A stretch of 64,000 nucleotides of DNA from Manis javanica (Eukaryota; Chordata; Mammalia; Pholidota; Manidae). Shown here piece by piece: positions 22,401 through 34,400 of the stretch (positions are counted from its first letter, which is position 1; each line of letters begins with the position of its first letter). Location of the stretch: contig NC_133166.1 of NCBI RefSeq assembly GCF_040802235.1, forward strand, positions 1,550,001 through 1,614,000. Direction: 5' to 3'. The notes beneath the pieces are model-generated. The model worked only from the letters and a program-made list of their open reading frames with translations. It ran no database searches and was not told the DNA's origin. Position numbers and translations under genes: made by a program.

Positions 22401-25400
22401 CTTCTCCCTCCCTCCCCACCCACCCTCCCGTCCCGCTCCCCTTTGGTAACCGCTAGTTCCTTCTTGGAGTCTGTGAGTCTGTTGCTGTTTTGTTCCTTCA
22501 GTTTTGCTTCGTTGTTATACTTCACAAATGAGGGAAATCATTTGGTATTTGTCTTTCTCCACCTGGCTTATTTCACTGAGCATGATATCCTCTAGCTCCA
22601 TCCATGTTGTTGCAAATGGTAGGATTTGTTTCTTTCTTATGGCTGAATAGTATTCCATTGTGTATATGTACCACATTTTCTTTATCCATTCATCTATTGA
22701 TAGACAACTTAGGTTGCTTCCATATCTTGGCTATTGTAAATAGTGGTGCAATAAACATAGGGGTGCATATGTCTTTTTGAATCTGAGAAATTATATTCTT
22801 TGGGTAAATTCCTAGGAGTGGGATTCCCAGGTCAAATGGTAACTTCTATTTTTAGTTTTTTGAGGAACCTCCATATTGCTTTCCACAATGGTTGAACTAG
22901 CTTACGTTCCCACCAGCAGTGTAGGAGGGTTCCCCTTTCTCTGCATCCTCAGCAGCATTTGTTGTTCTTAGTCTTTTCTGTGTTGGCCATCCTAACTGGT
23001 GTGAGGTGATATCTCATTGTGGTTTTAATTTGCATTTCCCTGATAATTAGCGATGTGGCACATCTTTTCATGTGCCTGTTGGCCATCTGCATTTCTTCTT
23101 TGGAGAATTGTCTGTTCATATCATCTGCCCATTTTTTAATTGGGTTATTTGCTTTTTCGTTGTTGAGGCGTGTGAGTTCTTTTTTGGATGTTAACCCTTT
23201 GTACAAAAGTTCTTAGTATTGATGAAGTCCAGTCTGTTTTTAGTTTTGCCATTTGTGTTTTGGGGTCATGTTTAAGAAGTCATTTCGCTGCCTATTCTAA
23301 GGTAGCAAAGATTTATGCCTGTGCTTTCTTTTGAGAGTTTTATAGTTTTAGCTCTTACATTGAGATGTTTGGGCCATTCAGAGTTAATATTTGTCTACAG
23401 TGTGAGGCGCCCTCCTGTTGTTTTCAGTTGCCCGGTGAGTCTGAGCCCGGTTGTCTGGGATCACTGGAGACCAAAGGGAGCCCTCCTCCTTTTGTTAGAA
23501 CTTACTTGTTCACTATTGGAAAGCAGGGCGCATGTCTCTCTCCCGACCTCTTTTCATTCAAGGAACTCCAGCCGAAATCCTCGAGAGATCCGGCTCAGCG
23601 TGTGCTCTTCCCTGCTCTGCCTCAGCCATGCTGCCCTGTCCCAAGGACCTGCTTCCTGCTTCTTGAGGCCTCATTCGCTGTGATCCCAGCCTGCCAGGGG
23701 CCCAAGAATACAGACCAGTCATCTGTGTCTCCATCGTGTGTGGAAAGAGACAGGCAGCTTGGCTTCCAACTCTGTTCTGTACTGCTTGGCTGATTTGATC
23801 CAGTTACTTAACAGTATCTGAGTTACCCTATAGGTAAAATGGGATCAATGATCCTTACCTCATGGGGTGTTGAGAGAATAAACTTGAAATGAGAGCAGGC
23901 GTACAAAATTCAGACTGCATGTGGCGGTTGGTTGTTATTGTGTTCTGGACCCAGCTTTGCCATCATTTGCTGTGTGACCTTAGTCAAGTCATCACCCTCT
24001 CTGGAGCTCCACTTCTAAGTCTGTAAAATGAAGCGGACAACCTGTGAACAACTCACCTTCCTATGCCACAGAGCAAAGATGTGAGGATCAAATGTCACTT
24101 AACAAATGTGGAGCTCATTATTGAGGTGCTCATTAGTGTCAGCTTTGGGGTTCCCTGGCCATACCCTCTGTCTTCTCTGGTTTCTGCTCTCTCTTGAGGT
24201 ATGCCCGGGGGTAGGTGGTTGATCCACCTGTAGGGACATCGCAACAGAAAAGGGCTCTGTAACTCAGAATTTAGGCAGAGACAATTCATTTTATCACATG
24301 CTACTGTATAATAGAGCATCAGTGCCAAAATAAAAAAAAATGGCTTAAGTTCATTAAGCATTTACGATTTGTTAGATCTTGTGTCCTCATACCAAATCTG
24401 ATATAGGTATTGTTGTTAACCACATTGGATAGAAAAGAAAGCTGAGACCTGATCAGAGAGGCTAAGTAACTTGACTGATGTCCCATGGCTAATAAATAAG
24501 GAGCTGAGTGAGGATTCAACCCAGATCTAATTCTGGGAAAAGTGTGGGTGTCCTTGACCTCCTTCAGCTTAGTGTTCTCCTGGGGGAGTCCAGCCATTAG
24601 CAAGACCACCAGCTAGAGCTCAATCCTACCAGTGTTTTGCTGAACATGACTATGTTAACTGTAGAAAGTAAAGCGTTAGGAGGGGGAGGAAGGGCTCACT
24701 GACGTGGGAGAAAAAAGAAGTGGGGTCTTGTGAGCGTTCATGTGTGCAGCAGTCCTACCACCAGCCTCTTCAGTGGTTGCAACCACTATCCCCATTTCAC
24801 AGATGAGATGACAGCCCCAGCATTTCAGCAGCACCCCTACTGGAGCCGGGATTTGAACGTCCTCTGACTGCAGAGGTGGAATGCTTAACCATGATCCTGT
24901 TTTCCAGTATTTCTTAGACCTAGACGTTGGTAGTTCACCTTCATGATTTTAACATTTCTGTGTGTCATAGGTACTATAATTTACTTAAAATGTCCTTTTA
25001 AATCAATCCACTTAAAAAAATTAGCCTCCTTAAAAAGTGTAATATCCTCGGATCGTGGGTTTGATGTTACTTACACACACATGCACATACATCATACACA
25101 TATGTTTCTAACATATACGTACACGTGTATGCAAATATATGTTCTAATATGTATATATATGTATGTGTGTATATTTATGATACACATTCAAATAACTAAT
25201 AACTATGAAACATCAAAAAACCATCCCATGTACGCCCTATACCCATCTTGAGTCCCCCACATGCTATGCACACCACATTTTGGGAAACACTTTTTTCTAA
25301 GGCTTCAACTCCATCTCTAGCTTATCAAATACAGTTGCCCTGCCCTACCCGATGCCTCACGTTGCTTGTCTATGAAAGTGGGGTGCTTGGATTTCAGAGA

Positions 25401-28400
25401 CCTCTGTTGTAATTGACATGGATGGAGGTCTAAGAGGTCTTTGCGTCTTAGGCTGGCTTTCCCCTTGGTTCAGAAGTCTGGCGTTATCCAACCACTCTGA
25501 GTGATCAGACTCTGAAACTAGCTCATATTGATCAAATTCACAAGAGGCCAGTCAATATACTAGAGGAATGAACGCATTAACTGACCTTGAGTTATTAGCA
25601 TTGCACTGGGCTGAAATTCTCCATCAGTGGAAGGACACATTTCCCTGCCAGCACTGCCTGGGAAACTTACGAAGCTGCTGTTTTCCCTGTGGTGCAACAG
25701 AAAAGTGCTGGCTTTGGAGATTGTCCTGAGTTTGAATCTGAGCCTGCCTGTAAGAAACTTATAACTGAGTTGCTTTGCTTCTCAGAGCCTCATTGCCTAG
25801 GAAATGGGGATCATTATACTTGCTCTGTAGGGTTGTTGCAAGGATTAAGTGAGATTCTATATGAAAAAGCCTGGCACAAAGTAAACGTTAATCATTGAGA
25901 GCTAGTGGGGTTGTTTGTGAGAGAAAGTGTCATTTGATGGTGAAGGATGTAGAGTAGGGATGGTGTCTAATTCAGAGGCTGCGAACTTGAATGCCATTGG
26001 GGTGGGGAGTGGTGCAGGCAGTTAATAAAAATTGGGCAAAGCAGGGCAGGTGTAAGATGGAAAATACCTGGGAGCTGAAAGAATGCTGGGGACTTGGCCC
26101 ATGCGGCTGGTTGGCAGGTGAGGTAGCCGGCTATGGGGGCTGGAGATCAGAGGTTGGCACTGCACGGGGAGGGGAGGCCCAGATTGTTCACAGGGTGACC
26201 TGGAGATGGCAAGCCCTGGCAAAAAGGTTGACCTCCACCCAGCTCCAGTAGTGGCCAGGTCTTTGACTTCTTACAGAGAAACCAGATTTTTATGTGATTA
26301 CTCCTGACTGTAAGCTGGCACCTAATTAAAATTTGCAAGCCAAGCAAAGCATGTGTGTGAGCCATTGCTGGCCACCTCTTTGCAGCCTCTGGCCTGAGTC
26401 ATCTTTCCATTTCTTCTGGCCTTACCCACCATGTCCCAGTGCAGTGCTTGACAAACAGCAGATGTCCAGTAAGTGTGTGTAGATTAAATAAACAGATGTA
26501 GACAAACCAGGATTGGAAATAAACATGATAAAAAAGAACACTAAATGATGGGGCTAGCCTGAATCCCAAGGGCTCTGTGGTCTAAAGCCCTACCTGTTTG
26601 TTTTCGGGTGCCTGAGCCTACTTCCCAGCTTCCGTGGCATCTGGTACCTTCCGATGGGAAACTGCCCATTGCTCAGCATGCTTCCCTGGCTGCCAGCCCT
26701 CATTATCTGAAAATTCTTCCTTATGTTAACATACGGGTCACCTCACTCTTCTGCTGCCTGCCCTTCGGATATCTGAAGTCAGGTGTCCTGGTCACCATTG
26801 AGGGCAGGTGCTTCCCCCTTCCCAGCATTCAGGCACTGTCACGTTCTCCTGTTTTGTTCTCTTCACAGCACCTGTCAGTCTTTAAGTCAGTGTCCATTTG
26901 TTCCCTTGTTTATTATCTAATATAAGCCCATGAGAGCAGAGAGCTTCCTGCCTCACTCAGTGGGGTCCCAGAACCTAGACAAGAGGCTTACTACATCGTT
27001 ACCCTCTAGGGGACCATCATCTACTCCTTCCTTAACTAATTCAGGAGCATTTTTTATGGGTGAATCCCTGTGCAAAACTCTCTGCTCACCTCCAGTGAAT
27101 CTCCCATGGAGCCAGTGGTTTAGGCATTCTCTGTTCCCTTTTACAGGCAGGTGCCTGAGGTTCAAGGAGAGGGAGTTACTTGTTACACAGCTAGTAAGGG
27201 TGATGGTGGGAATTCAGACCCTGGTCTGTCTTTATTTCAGGGGCATCCTGAGTTTGCCCCTGGCAGTGATGCCTAAGTAGCAAATGGGAGGCAAGGGGAG
27301 CAGCCTTCTCATGACCCACTGAGGACTGAGTAAAGTGACATCATGTCCCGCCCCCATGACTTAGCCTTTTTATTAACTTGTCACAACTCCAAGGTGGCAG
27401 TTAACCTTGAGGACAAGTCCTCCAGGTGGATTTATAAAGGGTACTGGGGGCCAGTCATAATTCTATGCCTCAGTTTCCTCATCTGAAGCATTGGGATACT
27501 TTATTAGGTGACTCATGGGGTTGGCATGCATGAATTAATACAGTGAATGTTGAGAACAGTGTCTACAACATAGTTAAGTGCTCAGTAAATATTGGCTATT
27601 TTAGCAGAATGCCATTTATGGGGAATATGTCTTCTAAGTTTTAAGTGAATTCCTGTTACACCAATTGAGTACCACTCACTAATAACTTTGTACCCAGATT
27701 TGAGGGTGCTTCCTATTGGGGGGTCTACAAACCCCCTAAGCCTGGGTACGGAGTGAGTATTATAGCTTTGTGAATACTTTGATGTCCATTATCAAGTTCG
27801 AGCTAGTTGAGGCCTCAGATTGGGTGTATGACTCTTGCTGGGCCAGATACTAATTGCTGCCATTTATGGAGCCCCCTCCCCACCAGAGTAGATATGACTC
27901 TAGGCCACCCCCAAAGTCACCTGGTTGGCTGTGATTCAGAAGCGTGGATTTGCGTGCAGGACCCTGATCCCAGGCTGATCTCTTCTACGCCCAGCTGCTC
28001 CTGCTGTCATGTGCTGAGCCCTCCCTTTCCCCTCCTCAGCTGAGAACATCACCAACACCACCAAGGATGAGCAGCCCTGGTGGCCAAGCTGTGACCGCCA
28101 GGAAGAGATGCTCAACTTGGGCTTCACCATCGGCTCCTTTGTGCTCAGTGCCACCACCCTGCCGCTGGGGATCCTCATGGACCGCTTTGGCCCTCGGCCC
28201 ACACGGCTGGTTGGCAGGTGAGGTGGCCAGCTGTGGGGGCTGGAGGTCACATGTTGGCACTGCACGGGGAGGGGAGGCCCAGATTGTTCACAGGTCAATT
28301 CCTCCTCCTTCTCTGGGTCTCCACAGTGCCAGCTTCGCTGCGTCCTGCACCCTCATGGCCCTGGCCTCTCGGGACACCAAAGGTGAGATGTCTGGCCCCT

Positions 28401-31400
28401 TGTGCCCCCACAAGAAAAGAATGGGTGGGATGAACATGGATGTGCAGCCCAGGTCCTGCCCTTGGCCTCCCTGGGCTCCCCAGGTGCCATCATGTACCCC
28501 TCTCCTTCCCAGTTCTGTCTCCATTGATATTCCTGGCACTGTCCCTGAATGGCTTTGGTGGCATCTGCCTAACATTCTCTTCACTCACGGTGAGTATGAC
28601 AGGCCCTGGCTTGACAGCAGGGCACCCGGGGTGGGGGGTGTGAAGCGGGAGAGGGGCCAGTAGATGCAGAGAACGTGTGTGTGTATGTGTGTGAGGCTGT
28701 GTTCCTGTGGATGACACCATGTGTGTCAGAGTATGCGTGTGTGCGCTGAGCACATACTGTCTACTGAGCTCGTTCTAGGCACTGGGGCTACAGCACAAAC
28801 AGAACTGACAACTTCCTCACTGCTTCCTGGAGCTTGCACTCTCCAGGTGGGGAACCAGGTGGCCCCAAAACAAGTAAACTCAGAAATTATGTCAGGAGTT
28901 GTAAATGCCGGAAAGAAAGTGAGCTTGGGTAATGGGATTGATAGTAACAGAGAGGGAGCAGCTTGCGAGCAGCTTGTGCTGGTGTATTTGTGATGCTGTC
29001 CACCGGAAAGAGTATGAGTAGGTAGATATTTGTGAGTTATTAGATTGAACTGTATTAGATTGAACAGGCTTTTCACAGGGTTCGTCCTCTTACATATGTG
29101 AGTTCTGTGTGATACTCCAAGCGTGTGTGTGTATGAATTAGAGTGAGATTAGGGTTAGAGGTTTATGAGTGTGTGTGTGGGGGAAGGGTGCCTGGCAGGG
29201 CCAGCCTGTTTATCTCGGATGAGGGCCGCCCTGGTCCGCCCCGTCCGCCGAACTGGGTGTTTTTGGACCCAGTAGCCGCCTTTAATTCCAGCCCGGGACA
29301 TTTCACAACTCAGGAAGCGGATCCCTTCCTCCTCGCCCCCTTCCGCAGCCCTTCTCCACACTGTGCAACTTGGCTCGGGCCCTAAATCCCTTCTCTCCCG
29401 GCCCTGCCCTGCCCCGCGCGGCGGGGCTTCCAGCCTTAGACCCTGCGGTGGCCCTGGCCGCCCAGGGGACTCTGCCGGCCGCTGGCCCTTCGCCCCGCCC
29501 TCTGCCCGAGGGATCTTCAGCCAATGGCAGCGCGCGACCTCTGACCCGCCCCCCCCCGGCGCTGGCACCGCCCCCGGCCTCTGAGCTCGCGAGCAGCACA
29601 AACCGTGCCACGACGACCAGCGCCGTCCAGCCGGTTAGAGCGCGGTTAGCCATACCTGCCTCGCACCCTCCCCGGAGACCTACCCCCCTTCGCCTTGTTG
29701 GGTGGAGACCCGTCCTGGGACAGAGGGTGCCAAAGGCACGGCCGCTCTCCCCTGGCGTTTTGCCTGGCGTTCTTGGCAGCGTGCTTTGCAGATGCAGGAT
29801 GCCAGAGAAACTTGCCTGAGTCGGGGTCAACCTGGCCCCACCCCACCTTCATAGCCACTTGGAGGTCGGTGGGAGACCCGATTGTCTGTTTGCCCACCTT
29901 TCTTTCTCGGGCTATTTGAGATCCCCTTCTGGGCCTGTGGAGAGGGTTTACGCTTTGTGTGGGATCTGTTGGCCTGGGGAGGATGGTGGGGCCAGACGAG
30001 GGTGTATACAAAGGGCAGCGTGACTTTGTTTTCCCCTCCCCTGAGGGCCTGGGTCAGGCCAGTGAACAGAACATACAATCAGTTTTCTACTGGTGGGAAT
30101 TCTGGGCTTGCTCTGCATGTCAGAGCCACCTTCCCTGGACACCTGGCTTGCTCCTGCCCCCTCCTTTAGTCCCACCCTCACTGCCCTAGCCTGTCCCATG
30201 ACTTGTCCTGGAATAGCAAAACTTATACTGGGGCCTTTGGGGCACCTGGAGGGTTAAGTGGAGTCAGCCATGGTCACAACCTTGGGGGCTGGGACAGAGC
30301 TAGGATGGCCAAAACAGGGGGAAAGTCATTAATGTGCTATGTGAGCTTGAGTGCATTTCTTTCCCTCTCTGGACCTCAGTTTTCTCATCTGTCAAGTGAG
30401 TTATCCTGCATCAGTGTTTCTTTTCTTTCTTTTTTTTTTAACATAAGAATTTTGTTTTTGTTAAGGTATCATTGATATACACTCTTATGAAGGTTTCACA
30501 AGAAAAACAATGTGGTATATTCACCCTTATTATCAAGTCCCCCCATACCCCATTGCAGTCACTGTCCATCAGTGTAGTAAGATGCCACAGAGTCCGTATT
30601 TGTCTTCTCTGAGCTACACTGTTTTCCCCATGACCCTACACACACGAGTGCACCAATCATGACAGGGCACAATCCCCTTCTCCCTCTCTCCCCACCTGCC
30701 CTCCTCCACCCCTCCCCTTTGGTAACCACCAGTCCCTTCTGCTGCTAATTTGTTCCTTCAGTTTTGCTTTGTTGTTATACTCCACAAACAAGGGAAATCA
30801 TTTGGTATTTGTCTTTCTCTGCCTGACTTATTTCACTGAGCATAATACCCTCTAGCTCCATCCATGTTGTTGCAAATAGTAGGATTTGTTTCTTTCTTAT
30901 GGCTGAATAGTATTCCATTGTGTATATGTACCACATCTTCTTTATCCACTTGTCTACTGATGGACACTTAGGTTTCTTCCATATCTTGGCTATTGTAAAT
31001 AGTGCTGCGATAAACATAGGGGTGCATATGTCTTTTTGAATCTGAGAAATTATATTCTTTGGGTAAATTCCTAGGAGTGGGATTCCCAGGTCAAATGGTT
31101 AACTTCTATTTTTAGTTTTTTGAGGAACCTCCATATTGCTTTCCACAATGGTTGGACTAGCTTACACTCCCACCAGCAGTGTAGGAGGGTTCCTCTTTCT
31201 CTGCATCCTCAGCAGCATTTGTTGTTCTTAGTCTTTTCTGTGTTGGCCATCCTAACTGGTGTGAGGTGATATCTCATTGTGGTTTTAATTTGCATTTCCC
31301 TGATAATTAGCGATGTGGCACATCTTTTCATGTGCCTGTTGGCCATCTGCATTTCTTCTTTGGAGAATTGTCTGTTCATATCCTCCACCCATTTTTTAAT

Positions 31401-34400
31401 AGGGTTATTTGCTTTTTGGTTGTTGAGGCGTGTGAGTTCTTTATATATTTTGGATGTTAACCCCTTGTTGGATATGTCATTTACAAATATATTTTCCCAT
31501 ACTGTAGGATGCCTTTTTCTTCTGCTGATGTTGTCCTTTGCTGTACAGAAGCTTTTTAGCTTGATGTAGTCCCATTTGTTCATTTTTTATTTTGTTTCCC
31601 TTGCCTGAGGAGATGTGTTCAGGAAAAGTTGCTCATGTTTATGTTCAAGAGATTTTTGCCTATGTTTTTTTCTAAGAGTTTTATGGTTTCATGACTTACA
31701 TTCAGGTCTTTGATCCATTTTGAGTTTACTTTTGTGTATGGGGTTAGATAATAATCCAGTTTCATTCTCTTGCATGTAGCTGTGCAGTTTTGCTAACACA
31801 AGCTGTTGAAGAGGCTGTGATTTCCCCATTGTATATCTATGGCTCCTTTATCATATATTAATTGACCATATAGGTTGGGTTTATATCTGGGCTCTTTAGT
31901 CTGTTTCATTGGTCTGTGGCTCTGTTCTTGTGCCAGTACCAAATTCTCTTGATTACCGTGACTTTGTAGCAGAGCTTAAAGTCAGGGAGCATAATCCCTA
32001 CCCCCCCTGCTTTATTTTTACTTCTCAGGATTGCTTTGGCTATTCAGGGTCTTTTGTGGTTCCATATAAATTTTATAACTATTTGCTCTAGTTCGTTGAA
32101 GAATGCTATTGGTATTTTGATAGGGATTGCATTGAATCTGTAGATTGCTGTAGGCAGGATGGCCATTTTGACAATATTAATTCTTCCTATCCATGAGCAC
32201 GGGATGTGTTTCCATTTATTGGTATCTTCTTTAATTTCTCTCATGAGTGTCTTGTAGTTTTCACAGTATAGGTCTTTCACTTCCTTGGTTAGGTTTATTC
32301 CTAGGTATTTTATTCTTTCTGATGCAATTGTGAATGGAATTGTTTTCCTGATTTCTCTTTCTGCTAGTTTATCATTAGTGTATAGGAATGCAACAAATTT
32401 CTGTGTATTAATTTTGTATCCTGCAACTTTGCTGAATTCAGATATTAGATCTAGTAGTTTTGGAGTGGATTCTTTAGGGCTTTCTATGTACAATATCGTG
32501 TCATTGGCAAATAGGGACAGTTTAACTTCTTCCTTGCCAATCTGGATGCCTTTTCTTTCTTTGTTTTGTCTGATTGCCATGGCCAGGACCTCCACAACTA
32601 TGTTGAATAAAAGTGGGGGGAGTGGGCATCCTTGTCTTGTTCCCAATCTTAGAGGAAAAGCTTTCAGCTTCTCACTGTAAGTATCATGTTGGCTGTTGGT
32701 TTGTCATATACGCCTTTATTATGTTGAGGTACTTGCCCTCGATACCCATTTTGTTGAGGGTTTTTTATCATGAATGGATGTTGAATTTTGTTGAATGCTT
32801 TTTTAGCATCTGTGGAGATGATCATGTAGTTTTTGTCTTTTTTGTTGATGTGGTGGATGATGTTGATGGATTTTCGAATGTTGTGCCATCCTTGCATACC
32901 TGGAATAAATCCTATTTGATCATCATGGATGATCTTTTTGATGTATTTTTAAATTCGGTTTGCTAATATTTTGTTGATTATTTTGCATCTGGGATATTGG
33001 TCTGTAATTTTCTTTTTTTGTGGTGTCTTTGCTGGTTTTGGTATTAGAGTGGTACTGACCTCATAGAATGAGTTTGGGAGTATTCTCTCCTCTTCTACTT
33101 TTTGGAAAACTTTAAGGAGGATGGGTATTAGATCTTCACTAAATGTTTGGTAAAATTCAGCAGTGAAACCATCTGGACCAGGAGTCTTGTTCTTAAGTAG
33201 TTTTTTGATTATCAGTTCAATTTCGTTGCTGGTAATTGGTCTGTTCAGATTTTCTGTTTCTTCTTGGGTCAGCCTTGGAAGGTTGTATTTTTCTAGAAAG
33301 TTGTCCATTTCTTCTAGGTTATCCAGTTTGTTACCATATACTTTTTTTGTAGTATTCTCTCATAATTCTTTGTATTTCTGTGGTGTCCATAGTGACTTTT
33401 CCTTTCTTATTTCTGATTCTGTTTATGTGTGTAGACTCTCTTTTTTTTTTTTATAAGTCTGGCTAGGGGTTTATCTATTTTGTTTATTTTTTTGAAGAAC
33501 CAGCTCCTGCTTTCATTGATTCTTTCTATTGTTTTATTCCTCTTGATTTTATTTATTTCTGCTCTAATCTTTATTATGTCCCTCCTTCTACTGACTTTGG
33601 GCCTCATTTGTTCTTCTCTGTCTAGTTTCATTAATTGTGAGTTTAGACTGTTCATATGGGATTGTTCTTCTTTCCTGAGTTAGGCCTGTATTGCAGTATA
33701 CTTCACTCTTAGCATGGCCTTTGCTGCATCCCACAGATTACATCAGTATTTCTTAAACACCTTTTCCATGGGTTATTAGAAAGTGTCACATGATTAAGGA
33801 CTCCATAAACAGACTAATTTGGGAAATGCTGGGATTAAACAAAATTGACAAAATTTCTCTTTGAGGGCATGTTTGGGAGCCCTTAGATGGTAAAGTGCAT
33901 TGGGAGTCTGTAGGAGGATTAAAGTCATTTCTGACATTGATTTTTGCCTTAGAACTTTTCCATTGCGTCTCATGGGGCTGGTGTTCTTGGAGCTCACTTT
34001 GAGGTCTGCTGGCTGGCTGCTTCCCAGCTTTCTTAGGCAGGCGGGGAAAGGGGCACTCTGGGTGGGTGTTGGGGTCTCCCCTGCTCACCAGCACTGCTCT
34101 CCTCCCCTAGCTGCCAAACATGTTTGGGAACCTGCGCTCCACTTTCATGGCCCTTATGATTGGCTCCTATGCCTCTTCTGCCATCACGTTCCCGGGAATC
34201 AAGGTATGGAGCTGCCTGTGGTAGACAGTGGGGTCACGGGTTTTCGGTTTGCTGTGACACAAGAACTGGGTCACCTGGGTGAGTAGTGCCTAGTTTGTCT
34301 GGTGACCTCGTTCCTGCCCATTGGAGGTCAGGTCACACCACCTTGGGGAAGAGGGAGGAGCACTGAGGCATCATGGGAAGAGCCTAGGTGCTGCTCCTCA

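Larger units (their letters stand above)
19493..28039 (+). other. SLC43A1: SLC43A1 intron 2 (8.5 kb)
   Basis: Contains MIR copies, the nested L1 pair at 20.95-23.4 kb, an AC/TATG simple repeat, and the duplicate of the exon 3 boundary. No extra exon is recognised. Confidence 0.9.
28590..34110 (+). other. SLC43A1: SLC43A1 intron 5 (5.5 kb)
   Basis: Holds a GT repeat, an L2 fragment, a CpG-rich promoter-like block and the 3.3-kb antisense L1. Confidence 0.9.

Noticed and set aside
23019-33683. Plus-strand frames of 60-130 codons at 23019, 31279, 32285, 32613 and 33163
   Set aside because: These are the antisense of L1 ORF2; the real coding direction is minus and is broken.
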